From the NCBI GenBank assembly GCA_964426135.1, contig CAYRPN010000091.1, positions 1 to 22,920 on the forward strand: a DNA stretch of 22,920 bases, in the 5' to 3' direction. Both the position numbers and the translations under genes were made by a program. Positions 7,240-14,570 of this stretch are shown piece after piece (within the stretch, counting starts at the first letter, position 1; each line of letters starts with the position of its first letter). The notes beneath the pieces are model-generated. The model saw nothing but the letters and a program-made list of their open reading frames with translations, did not search any database and had not been told where the DNA came from. Source of the DNA: CAYRPN01 sp964426135 (GTDB lineage Bacteria; Planctomycetota; Phycisphaerae; Phycisphaerales; Phycisphaeraceae).

Positions 7240-10140
7240 TCATTCGTAACCGACGGTTTCCTCGAACGCCTTGCGCAGCAGTTCCTCCAGTTCCGCCTTG
7301 TGGACGCTGGGCGAGCCCACGGCTGGACTGGCGCTTTCGTCGCGGTGGAAACCCATGAACGGCAGCCGGCCGAAAATGATGAAGCCCAGATTCGCACGCA
7401 GGAAAGGCCAGGCACCCATGTTGCGCGGCTCGTCCTGCACCCAGAACACCGGCGTGTTGTCGGCGTATACCGACATCGCTTCTTCCATTTCTTTCAGCGG
7501 CAGCGGATAGAGCTGCTCCATGCGGACAATGGCGACGTCTTCGCGCTTCAGGTCGTCGCGGCGCTTCATCAGGTCGTAGTACACGCGGCCGCTGCACATC
7601 AGCACGCGCTCGACTTTCTTCGTCGTCTTCGCTGGCGTCGCGGCAGTCTTGGGGGCGCCTGCGTCCGCCGGTTTGCCGGCTACCGCGAACTTCGCATCGG
7701 GGATCACGCGCTGGAATCGGCCGACGGCGAAATCATCGAGCGACGAAATCACATCGGGGTGACGCAGCAGGCTCTTGGGCGTGAACACGATCAGGGGCTT
7801 GCGCAGGTTGCTGAGCACCTGCCGGCGAAGCAGGTGGAACTGCTGCGCGGGCGTCGAAGGCTGGCAGACCTGGATGTTGTCCTTGGCGCCCTGCGCCAGC
7901 CAGCGTTCGATGCGGGCGCTGCTGTGCTCGGGGCCCTGGCCCTCGTACCCGTGCGGGAGGAAAAGCGTGATGCCGCTCAAGCGATCCCATTTGTCCTCAG
8001 CGGAGGCGATGAACTGATCGACGATGACCTGGGCACAGTTGAAGAAGTCGCCGAACTGCGCCTCCCAGACGCACAAGCCGTCAGGCCGGTCGAGGCTGTA
8101 GCCGTACTCAAACCCAAGCACGCCCGCTTCGCTGAGGGCGCTGTTGTAGATTTCAATCGGCGCCTGATCCGGCGACAGGTGCTTGAGCGGGCACCAGGTG
8201 CCGCCGTCCTCGACATCGTGCAGCACGCTGTGACGGTGGCTGAAGGTGCCGCGTTCGGCGTCCTGTCCGCTCATGCGCACACGATGGCCCTGAACCGCAA
8301 GCGAGGCAAACGCCATCGCTTCACCAGCGGCCCAGTCCAGCGGCTTCTTGCCCTGCGCCATCTCCACCCGGGCTTCGAGCAAACGCTTGATCTTCGGATG
8401 CGGCGTGAAGCCCGAAGGCAGCGCCGTGGTGCGCTGCAGCAGTTGCTTCACCGTCGCCAGATCGATGGCGGTCACAGGTTCTTTCGCCGCGTACTGGCTG
8501 CCGCCGTGGTAGCCGGCCCAGACGCCCTTGTACGGCTCGCGCGGCGGCGCAGGCTCCTTGCGCGCCATCTTCAGCGCTTCCTCCAGCCGGGCCGTGTGCT
8601 TTTCGCGGATCGCATCCGCCTCCGCCTTGGTCACGCCGCCCAGCGCGAGCAGGTGCTCCTCGTAGCTCTCGCCCACGCTCTTGCGCTTCTCGATCGCCTG
8701 GTACAGCTTCGGCTGCGTGAACTGCGGCTCATCGCCTTCGTTGTGGCCGCGGCGGCGGTAGCAGTACATGTCGATGAACACGTCACGCTGGAAGCGGGCA
8801 CGGAAATCCATCGCCAGGCGGATCACCTGGGCCACGGCCTCGGGATCCTCGCCATTGACGTGGAAGATCGGCGCCTGCAGCATCTTCGCGACGTCGGTGC
8901 AGTAGTGCGTGCTGCGGCTCTGCTCGTGCTGCGTGGTGAAGCCGATCTGGTTGTTGACGATGATGTGCAGCGCGCCGCCAACGCGGTAGGCGGGCAGTTC
9001 GCTGAGGTTGAGCGTTTCCTGCGTGATGCCTTCGCCGATGAACGCGGCATCGCCATGGATCAGAATCGCCAGGCCCTTGTTGTGTTCCACATCGTTGGCG
9101 CGATCCATCTTGGCGCGGAGCCGGCCCATCGCCACGGGATTGATGTACTCCAGGTGGCTCGGATTGAAGCACAGAGTCAGGTGCATCCTGTTGCCATCGG
9201 GAAGCGTGAGGTCAGCCGAGTGCCCCATGTGGTACTTCACGTCGCCGGCGCCGCCGTGGCCCTTGGCCTTGTCGTCGAACTCGCGGAAAATCTGCTCGGG
9301 CCGCTTGCCCATGATGTTCGCCAGCACGTTCAGCCGGCCGCGGTGCGCCATGCCCAGCACGATTTCCTTGACGCCCTGCTGCCCCGCCTTTTCGATCGCC
9401 ATTTCCAGCAGCGGAATCAGCGTCTCAGCGCCTTCCAGTGAGAAGCTCTTGGCTCCGGTGTATTTCTTCTGAATGAACTGCTCGAACAGCACCGCTTCCG
9501 TCAGGCGCTGCAGAATGCGAAGCTGCTCCTCGCGCGTGAGCGTGGTGCGGTTCTCCGTCGTCTCCATGCGCTCGTCGAGCCAGCGGCGGACGATCAGGCT
9601 GTCGATGTGCATGAACTGCACGCCGATGGAGCGACAATAGGTGTTGCGCATCCGCTCGATGATCTGGCGGACGGTCTGCACGTCCGGCCCGGGCATGCGG
9701 TTGGCGGCGATGGCGCGGTCGAGGTCTTCCTCCTTGATGCCCCAGCAGGCGGGGTCGAGTTCGAAGACCGAAGGCGGCTCGAAACCCAGCGGGTTGACCT
9801 TGGCGATGATGTGGCCGCGCACCCGGTAGTTGCGGACGAGCATGTCGACGCTCTGCTGCAGGGCGGCGAACTCGGCGGTGGACAGGCCGCCGCGCGTGAT
9901 CGTCAGCGGCGCCTGCTCGGCGGGCTGGCCGGTGTCCGCGGCCAGGTGCGGTGGCGGCGCGACGGAGGCGGAGACGGCTGACCCGTGGCCGTTGCCGTTG
10001 CCATTGCCGTTGCCGTTGCCATCGGCGGGCATCAGCGCGAAGTACTCGCGCCAATCCACGGGCACCGATGCCGGGTCACGTTGAAAATCCTGGTAGAGCG
10101 ACTCGATGTAGTCGACGTTGAGCTCGAGGTCGGATGGCAT
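7240..10140 (-). CDS. sucA: 2-oxoglutarate dehydrogenase E1 component
   Basis: This thiamine-diphosphate enzyme of 966 residues decarboxylates 2-oxoglutarate in the TCA cycle and succinylates the lipoyl arm of E2. The N-terminal helix that docks to the complex is visible (VDYIESLYQDFQRDP, residues 9-23). Active-site elements include MAHRGRLNVL (His266), the HMGHSAD segment, the diphosphate-binding GDAAF (363-367) and NNQIGFTT (396-403), and in the second half SGQDAERGTFSHRHSVLHD, the pyrimidine-binding domain. The end, FWVQDEPRNMGAWPF, is typical of the family. Length is slightly above the roughly 930 residues of E. coli SucA, partly through a Gly-Asn repeat (41-53). The start has no clear Shine-Dalgarno sequence but gives the expected N terminus. 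It is first in the sucA-sucB-lpdA cluster; a candidate promoter is at 10337-10365. Confidence 0.97.
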   Translation of the reverse strand: MPSDLELNVDYIESLYQDFQRDPASVPVDWREYFALMPADGNGNGNGNGNGHGSAVSASVAPPPHLAADTGQPAEQAPLTITRGGLSTAEFAALQQSVDMLVRNYRVRGHIIAKVNPLGFEPPSVFELDPACWGIKEEDLDRAIAANRMPGPDVQTVRQIIERMRNTYCRSIGVQFMHIDSLIVRRWLDERMETTENRTTLTREEQLRILQRLTEAVLFEQFIQKKYTGAKSFSLEGAETLIPLLEMAIEKAGQQGVKEIVLGMAHRGRLNVLANIMGKRPEQIFREFDDKAKGHGGAGDVKYHMGHSADLTLPDGNRMHLTLCFNPSHLEYINPVAMGRLRAKMDRANDVEHNKGLAILIHGDAAFIGEGITQETLNLSELPAYRVGGALHIIVNNQIGFTTQHEQSRSTHYCTDVAKMLQAPIFHVNGEDPEAVAQVIRLAMDFRARFQRDVFIDMYCYRRRGHNEGDEPQFTQPKLYQAIEKRKSVGESYEEHLLALGGVTKAEADAIREKHTARLEEALKMARKEPAPPREPYKGVWAGYHGGSQYAAKEPVTAIDLATVKQLLQRTTALPSGFTPHPKIKRLLEARVEMAQGKKPLDWAAGEAMAFASLAVQGHRVRMSGQDAERGTFSHRHSVLHDVEDGGTWCPLKHLSPDQAPIEIYNSALSEAGVLGFEYGYSLDRPDGLCVWEAQFGDFFNCAQVIVDQFIASAEDKWDRLSGITLFLPHGYEGQGPEHSSARIERWLAQGAKDNIQVCQPSTPAQQFHLLRRQVLSNLRKPLIVFTPKSLLRHPDVISSLDDFAVGRFQRVIPDAKFAVAGKPADAGAPKTAATPAKTTKKVERVLMCSGRVYYDLMKRRDDLKREDVAIVRMEQLYPLPLKEMEEAMSVYADNTPVFWVQDEPRNMGAWPFLRANLGFIIFGRLPFMGFHRDESASPAVGSPSVHKAELEELLRKAFEETVGYE
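9991..10020. repeat. Hexanucleotide repeat in sucA
   Basis: Five tandem GTTGCC/ATTGCC hexamers on the plus strand encode a (Gly-Asn)5 run on the minus strand, between the E1 docking helix and the catalytic body. Because the unit is six bases, copy-number change would keep the frame and only alter linker length. Confidence 0.8.
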
Positions 10141-10336
10141 GGTGGTCTCAAGACAGCCGCCGAAGGTTGGCGACCCTATCGCCGGGCGTGTGGCGGACTC
10201 GGGCCGCGACGCACGCCGGAGGCTTACTCGTCGCGTGTTCGAATTATCGGCTGACAGCGTGCCGGAACGACAAGCCCGCGTCTGTTCAGCTCATTTCCAA
10301 AGCCAAATCGGGCTGAAACTCCTCCGTGGGCTAAAA

Positions 10337-10365
10337 ATTGTAGCGGTCAGGAAAATGCGGGGCAA
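10337..10365 (-). promoter_or_regulatory. Candidate sigma-70-type promoter of sucA
   Basis: On the minus strand, TTGCCC (10365-10360) and TACAAT (10342-10337) are separated by exactly 17 bases; they match the bacterial consensus at 4/6 and 5/6. Transcription would start near 10330 and give an untranslated leader of about 190 bases before sucA. Planctomycete promoters are not well defined, so this is only a sequence match. Confidence 0.35.
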
Positions 10366-10382
10366 ACAGATAGGAACCGCAA

Positions 10383-10629
10383 CGCCGGCACGGGTCTACC
10401 AATATTTCCGGGGCTTGCATTCCGGCCCCCTCTCCCTCGCAGGGAGAGGGCTGGGGTGAGGGTCGGGACGCACAAGTTTGCAATCGCCTCCATCGCGCGA
10501 CGGATGCCGCAATAGACTATTCGTCCCGACCCTCACCCGGCCTCGTCCCCCGGGGACTCGGCCACCGGCTCCCTGGAAAGGAGAGGGAGCAAGGCCCCGG
10601 AAAATTCGGCAGACCCCGCCGGCACGGGG
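10383..10629. repeat. Two inverted copies of a composite dispersed repeat
   Basis: Copy A (10383-10470, plus orientation) reads in order: GCCGGCACGGGTCT, AATATTTCCGGGGCTTGC, a CCCTCTCCC/GGGAGAGGG hairpin, and GGTGAGGGTCGGGACG. Copy B (10629-10522, minus orientation) shows the same order: GCCGGCGGGGTCT, TTTTCCGGGGCCTTGC, CCCTCTCC, then a variant middle with GTGGCCGAGTCCCCGGGG, and GGTGAGGGTCGGGACG. The two copies share head and tail but differ in the middle. Relatives are at 11648-11727 and 22763-22806. Confidence 0.75.
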
Positions 10630-10725
10630 AAATTCATACATCGCGGAGCGGGCCGGGACGGCGTCGGCGATACCTCGGAACCGCCGGCGACAGAAGCCGG
10701 AATCCGGCGATTCACCTTCGTCCTC

Positions 10726-11499
10726 TCATTTCCCGCGCCAGTAGCCGTAACTGACGCCGTAACCGTTGAGCCGATACTCCACGCCGCTCTTGCCGGTGGT
10801 GAACCACTCCCATGCCTGCGGCGGCCGGGGATTCGAAGTCGGGAAGTTCGCCACGCCGCCATCCACAGCCAGGTAGTTGCAACTGCGGTCCAGGTGATGC
10901 GTCGAGTTCTGGTCAATGCTTCCGAAGCCGGGCTCGATGCTGATCGAGTTGTTGTGGTAGGCGGGATTCTCTTCAATGAGCAGCGGCATGCGGAGATTCG
11001 TCTGGGTCGGGCTCATCGGATCGGACATGTATCGAACGAGCCCGTGCGACGGCAGATTGGACATGCGACCTCCTCCGAAGCTGAGGATCATCGCATAATC
11101 GAATCCGCCGTTGGAGCCGACGCCCGATCCGATGACGCCTTTGACCAGGTTCGGGCAGCGCAAGAGCGGCGTCATGCCGCCCGCGCCGCCGAGGTAAGGA
11201 GCAAGCGGGCTGACATGGGCGGGTTCGTACCGGCCGGGCACTTTGCCTTCGCTGCCGACCCAGCATTTCTGCCATTGCTCGGTGCCCTGCCATCCGCCGA
11301 TGGACGCGGCGGGAATTCGCTGCTGATTGTCCAGGGCGAACATGGAGATGCCCTGCCCCAGGTTGGCGAGATTGTTCTTGCAACGGTCGCTGCCCTGCCG
11401 GGCGCGACTCATCGCCGGCAGCAACATGGAAATCAGGAGCACGATGATCGCCACCACCAGCAACATCTCGACGAGCGTGAACGCGCGCGGACGATTCAT
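10726..11499 (-). CDS. Pseudopilin-like protein with prepilin N-terminal cleavage/methylation motif
   Basis: The protein has 257 residues from the ATG at 11499, which places the class III signal at the very N terminus: RPRA|FTLVEM (processing predicted between Ala6 and Phe7, Glu at +5) followed by the hydrophobic helix LLVVAIIVLLISMLLPAM and SRARQ. A longer frame extends upstream to 11700 but runs through repeat DNA. Such type II secretion or type IV pilus-like pseudopilins are multicopy in planctomycetes and their cargo is mostly unknown. Toward the C terminus, HLDRSCNYLAVDGG (His202 to Asp213-Gly214) resembles the HX9DG motif of these families, with one extra residue. The Ala at the cleavage site instead of Gly is unusual but tolerated in some pseudopilins. 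It stands alone, 585 bp upstream of sucA on the same strand. Confidence 0.85.
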   Translation of the reverse strand: MNRPRAFTLVEMLLVVAIIVLLISMLLPAMSRARQGSDRCKNNLANLGQGISMFALDNQQRIPAASIGGWQGTEQWQKCWVGSEGKVPGRYEPAHVSPLAPYLGGAGGMTPLLRCPNLVKGVIGSGVGSNGGFDYAMILSFGGGRMSNLPSHGLVRYMSDPMSPTQTNLRMPLLIEENPAYHNNSISIEPGFGSIDQNSTHHLDRSCNYLAVDGGVANFPTSNPRPPQAWEWFTTGKSGVEYRLNGYGVSYGYWRGK

Positions 11500-11647
11500 A
11501 GAGATGTCTCGATGGTGTGCGAAGGGGCGAAACGTGTTGAAGAGGCCGCCGAAAAAGTTGCCCAACCGGACGGCGCAACCATTGTATCCGCGCGGCTTCG
11601 TGCAACCAAGGCGCGGTTCCCCGCGCACGCCGACGAGGTGTGCAAAA

Positions 11648-11727
11648 ACTTCCGGGGGCCGCGTTGCCCTTCTGCCCCGAGAGAGAGTGGCCGAGTCCAC
11701 CGGGGGACGAGGCCGGGCGAGGGCGTT
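11648..11727. repeat. Composite dispersed repeat, degenerate copy
   Basis: In order it has ACTTCCGGGGGCCGCGTTGCCC, given here only as the blocks ACTTCCGGGGGCC and GCGTTGCCC, then GTGGCCGAGTCCACCGGGGG, ACGAGGCCGGGCGAGGG. It matches the middle and tail of copy B at 10522-10629 (GTGGCCGAGTCCCCGGGG, ACGAGGCCGGGTGAGGG) in the same order, in plus orientation. Confidence 0.7.
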
Positions 11728-11780
11728 GGATGTACGTTCAGGAGATGTGCAAGACTAACTTCAAAGATCGAATGGATCCC

Positions 11781-11866
11781 GGTTAGCGGTCGGGCCGAGT
11801 CCGCGAGGCCCACCCGCTGGCAGACGCTGACAGGTGGCCCTCGCGGACTCGGGCCGACCGCTAACC
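11781..11866. repeat. Long inverted repeat, 34-bp arms
   Basis: The left arm 11781-11814 begins GGTTAGCGGTCGGGCCGAGT. The right arm 11833-11866 is its inverse complement at 32 of 34 positions by eye. The spacer is 18 bases. The two mismatches (positions 14 and 29 of the arm) are G/C swaps. The head GGTTAGCG links it to the GTTTAGCG palindrome family. Because no T run follows either arm, it does not look like a terminator. Confidence 0.85.
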
Positions 11867-11920
11867 TGCGGAGTTGTTCTTGCTCGGCTCCTTAGCGTTT
11901 GGGCACTGGTTGTAGTTCGG

Positions 11921-11960
11921 CCCTCACCCCAGCCCTCTCCCGCAGGGAGAGGGGGCCGGA
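11921..11960. repeat. CCCTCTCCC dispersed palindrome (copy D)
   Basis: CCCTCACCCCAGCCCTCTCC is followed by CGCA and GGGAGAGGGGGCCGGA. The stem is CCCTCTCCC/GGGAGAGGG with a three-base loop. Very similar elements are at 20764-20803, 20349-20376 and inside 10383-10470. Confidence 0.8.
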
Positions 11961-12043
11961 GCCGCCTTCGGGATTCTTGTCTCTCCCACGCCAGTGCCCT
12001 CCTGCCGCAGCCATTTTCCGCCGTTTCATGCTACGTTGCCCGC

Positions 12044-12763
12044 ATGCCGATCCCCGATTTTGTCCGCGACGATCTGACCAGGCTCGACCTCGTTCTGTCC
12101 GACGAGCAACTCGCCCGACTGGATTTCTACCTCACGCATCTGCTGGAGACGAACCAGCACATGAACCTCACTGCTGTCCGCGAAAGCGAGGCGGCTTGGC
12201 GGCGACTGATCATCGACAGCCTGACCATCCTGCCTTGGATGGCGTCCATACCCGCCGACGCTCGCGTGATCGACGTCGGCTCCGGCGGCGGCATGCCGGG
12301 GATTCCCCTGGCGATCGCCCGGCCGGACCTCGGCGTGACGCTGCTGGAGGCGACGGGCAAGAAGGCGAAGTTCCTGGAATCGTGCGTCGCGAAAGTGCCG
12401 CTGCCGAATGTGAAGGTGCTCGCCAGCCGCGCCGAGACCGCTGGGCAGGACAAGGCGCATCGACAGCAGTACGACGTGGCGGTGTGCCGCGCCGTCGGTC
12501 CTTTGCGCGAACTCCTGGAATACACCTTGCCGCTGGTGAAAGTCGGCGGCGTGCTGTTGGCGATGAAGGGGCCAAGCCTGGAAAAGGAACTGGAGGACGC
12601 CAGCGACGCCCTGCACAGGCTCGGCGCCGGCGAGGTGCAGGTCTTCGACGCCTACCCGCCCGGTTTCGAGATCAACACCGTGGTCGTGCAGGTCACCAAG
12701 CAACACCAGACGCACAAGCAATATCCAAGGGCGCCGGGCGTGCCGCGGATGGAGCCGCTGTAG
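12044..12763 (+). CDS. rsmG: 16S rRNA m7G527 methyltransferase
   Basis: RsmG uses S-adenosylmethionine to methylate N7 of G527 in the 530 loop of 16S rRNA. The 239-residue length is normal. The N-terminal part holds LLETNQHMNLTAVRE (33-47) and RLIIDSL (54-60), the typical RsmG lead-in (NLT and the H/I-DSL segment). The SAM-binding glycine-rich loop is VIDVGSGGGMPGIPLAI (75-91), followed by LLEATGKKAKFLE and the SRAE motif; VCRAV and LLAMKGP also fit the family. The frame stays open to 11834, but the upstream part is repeat DNA, so I start at 12044. No clear Shine-Dalgarno sequence is seen. It is not next to gidA/parA/parB as in many bacteria, and hflX is convergent on its 3' side. Confidence 0.95.
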   Translation: MPIPDFVRDDLTRLDLVLSDEQLARLDFYLTHLLETNQHMNLTAVRESEAAWRRLIIDSLTILPWMASIPADARVIDVGSGGGMPGIPLAIARPDLGVTLLEATGKKAKFLESCVAKVPLPNVKVLASRAETAGQDKAHRQQYDVAVCRAVGPLRELLEYTLPLVKVGGVLLAMKGPSLEKELEDASDALHRLGAGEVQVFDAYPPGFEINTVVVQVTKQHQTHKQYPRAPGVPRMEPL

Positions 12764-12796
12764 ATCGCAGGATCTGAAAGCCTTCAGCCATCAGCC

Positions 12797-12819
12797 GTTT
12801 AGCGACGGGGCTTGCCCCG
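12797..12819. repeat. GTTTAGCG palindrome, third identical 23-bp copy
   Basis: It is identical over 23 bases to the copies at 5654-5676 and (inverted) 5706-5728: head GTTTAGCGA, then CGGGGC-TT-GCCCCG. It lies in the 151-bp gap between the convergent rsmG and hflX genes, where its hairpin could help end transcription from either side, although no T run follows. Confidence 0.85.
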
Positions 12820-12914
12820 CACTTGGGACGACGGAAATCCTTCGCGAGGAAACACGAAGTTCCCGAGAAGTAGCCAGTCGATCGCTAGATCGCAGTGCCC
12901 TGCCGGAGCCGGTC

Positions 12915-14372
12915 TCACGCTTGCCCGTTCCCACCAAGCCCCGGCCACGGCGGCGGGTTCTTCTCGCCGGGCGTCAAACCGTCGAGCACCTGCATCCGCG
13001 CCCCCATCGCGCGAAGCTGATCGAAGCGCCGTTGCCCGATGCGCAGCTTGTAGAGCACGCGCTTCTCTTCGTAACCGCGCTCCAACACCAGCGCCCGAGT
13101 CTCGATGAACTGCAGCGCCTTGCCGTCCATGATGTCCACCGCCACCGTCAAGTCGCGCTCCACGCCGCGGGCGCTGCGGCGGACGCGCTCCACCAGATCG
13201 TTCATGCCGCGCCCGGTGCGGGCGCTGATGCATACGTGATCGGGATGCTCCGCCGCCATCACCAGCAGGTCGGCGTTGTGCTCCAACAGATCGATCTTGT
13301 TGAGCACCAGCACGCGCTCCTGCTTCTTCGCCCCCACGTCATCGAGCACTTTCAGCACCGTGGCCAGTTGCGATCGGGCGCGGGGATGCGAGATATCCAG
13401 CACGATCAGCAGCATGTCGCTGTGGATCGCCTCTTCCAGCGTGGCCTTGAAACTGGCGACGAGATGGTGCGGCAGATCGCGCACGAAGCCGACCGTGTCG
13501 CTGAGCATCACCGTATCGCCATCGCCCAGTGACCACCGCCGCGTCTTGGTGGATAGCGTGGCGAAGAGTTTGTCATCCGCATACGTGCCGGCCCCGGTGC
13601 CGGTGTTGAAGAGCGTGCTCTTGCCTGCGTTGGTGTAGCCGACCAGGCCCACGGTGAAATAGTCCTGGTTCCGCTTGGCGACCTCGCGTTCCTTGCGTTT
13701 CTGAATCTCGGCGATTTCCCGGCGCAGGTCGGTCATCTTGCGCTGCACGAGCCGGCGGTCGATTTCAAGCTGCTGCTCGCCGGGGCCGCGCGTGCCGATG
13801 CCCTGCGGCGCGCCGCCCACGATGCGCTCCAGGTGCGACCACATCGCGGTCAAGCGCGGGTAGGTGTAGTTGAGCTGGGCGAGTTCGACCTGCAGTTTCG
13901 CCTCATAGGTGCGGGCCCGCTGTGCGAAAATGTCCAGGATCAGCTCGCTGCGGTCGAGCACCTTGCAGCACACTTTCTCCTCCACATTGGCGATCTGCGA
14001 AGGCGACAGGTCGTTCTCGAAGATGACGACATCCGCCTTGTGCGTTTTCACCATTGCGGTGAGTTCATCCACCTTGCCCTTGCCGATGAACGTCGTGGGA
14101 TCGACGCGCTGCCGCTGCTGGATCAGTTCATCCACCACGATGGCGCCGGCCGTGTCCGCGAGCGAGCGCAACTCGCCCAGCGGGTTGTGCGGATCGATGT
14201 CCATCTCCGGCAACAGCGCGCCCACCAGGATCGCACGCTCCTGCACCACCGTTAAGTTGTCGCGAATCTGGTCTTCCAAAGCGAAACATCCGAGGGGTGA
14301 TTGGCCCACATGATAGACGCTTGATCCGCTGATATCACGAGCCGGGCGACGATCATCGACAATCATGGACAT
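12915..14372 (-). CDS. hflX: GTPase HflX, ribosome-associated
   Basis: HflX binds the large ribosomal subunit and uses GTP to split or rescue stalled ribosomes. Counting from 14372 (485 residues), the N-terminal HflX domain holds ERAILVGAL (45-53), LADTAGA and TFIGKGKVDEL (94-104), and the signature GTRGPGE (193-199). A charged coiled segment (about 205-235) precedes the GTPase: P-loop GYTNAGKS (245-252), LFATLSTKTR (269-278), DTVG (292-295) and NKID (358-361). The C terminus, residues 390-485, ends in a basic and then Gly/Pro-rich tail. The frame is open to 14495, but 14444-14467 is repeat DNA of a type found between genes, so I prefer the ATG at 14372, with 14366 as an alternative. Start uncertain, identity firm. 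Confidence 0.93.
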   Translation of the reverse strand: MSMIVDDRRPARDISGSSVYHVGQSPLGCFALEDQIRDNLTVVQERAILVGALLPEMDIDPHNPLGELRSLADTAGAIVVDELIQQRQRVDPTTFIGKGKVDELTAMVKTHKADVVIFENDLSPSQIANVEEKVCCKVLDRSELILDIFAQRARTYEAKLQVELAQLNYTYPRLTAMWSHLERIVGGAPQGIGTRGPGEQQLEIDRRLVQRKMTDLRREIAEIQKRKEREVAKRNQDYFTVGLVGYTNAGKSTLFNTGTGAGTYADDKLFATLSTKTRRWSLGDGDTVMLSDTVGFVRDLPHHLVASFKATLEEAIHSDMLLIVLDISHPRARSQLATVLKVLDDVGAKKQERVLVLNKIDLLEHNADLLVMAAEHPDHVCISARTGRGMNDLVERVRRSARGVERDLTVAVDIMDGKALQFIETRALVLERGYEEKRVLYKLRIGQRRFDQLRAMGARMQVLDGLTPGEKNPPPWPGLGGNGQA

Positions 14373-14443
14373 GCCGATGGTGGATTTGGCGATTCTCCGA
14401 TATCGCGCGGCGGCCGCCGTGGCGAGTGACGTCGATTCCGCGC

Positions 14444-14467
14444 GATTAGCGGAAACGCCGAAGGCGT
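14444..14467. repeat. TTAGCG-headed palindrome in the hflX-cytochrome gene gap
   Basis: GATTAGCGGAA is followed by the perfect palindrome ACGCC-GAA-GGCGT (14455-14467). The head resembles GTTTAGCG/GGTTAGCG of the other copies. It falls in the divergent gap between hflX and the 14571 gene, and helps argue that hflX starts downstream of it. Confidence 0.55.
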
Positions 14468-14570
14468 CTGGCGAGCCGCACCAGGCATCCGACACGTCCT
14501 ATCGCCCTCGGTCGACAACGATTCGGAACGAGACGAGAAATCCCTTGAAACAACCGCCTCCAACCCGACA

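Larger units (their letters stand above)
10141..10725. other. Intergenic region upstream of sucA, no gene
   Basis: These 585 bases separate the sucA start from the end of the pseudopilin-like gene, both on the minus strand. They hold a candidate sucA promoter (10337-10365), the phrase GCGGACTCGGGCCG (10191-10204) that recurs in the large inverted repeat at 11781-11866, and two inverted copies of a composite repeat (10383-10629). Open frames here are short and made of repeat sequence, so I call no gene. Confidence 0.7.
11500..12043. other. Intergenic region between divergent pseudopilin and rsmG genes
   Basis: These 544 bases carry no convincing gene. They hold three repeats: a composite element (11648-11727), a 34-bp-arm inverted repeat (11781-11866) and a CCCTCTCCC-type element (11921-11960). 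The promoters of both divergent genes must lie here, but I could not pick out clear boxes. Confidence 0.7.

Noticed and set aside
7030..9441. 803-codon open frame on the plus strand
   Set aside because: It lies wholly antisense to sucB leader and sucA, whose motifs are unmistakable; long antisense frames are expected at this GC content, and its product is rich in Arg/His/Leu/Val without recognisable motifs.
10141..10725. Short open frames between sucA and the pseudopilin gene
   Set aside because: They consist largely of repeat DNA and have no ribosome binding sites or motifs.
11500..11700. N-terminal extension of the pseudopilin gene to 11700
   Set aside because: The extension runs through a dispersed repeat and would bury the prepilin signal 68 residues into the protein.
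11834..12043. N-terminal extension of rsmG
   Set aside because: It is made of the inverted repeat arm and a CCCTCTCCC element; the RsmG family starts near 12044.
14373..14495. N-terminal extension of hflX to 14495
   Set aside because: It contains a TTAGCG-headed palindrome and shows no HflX similarity; kept only as a less likely alternative.
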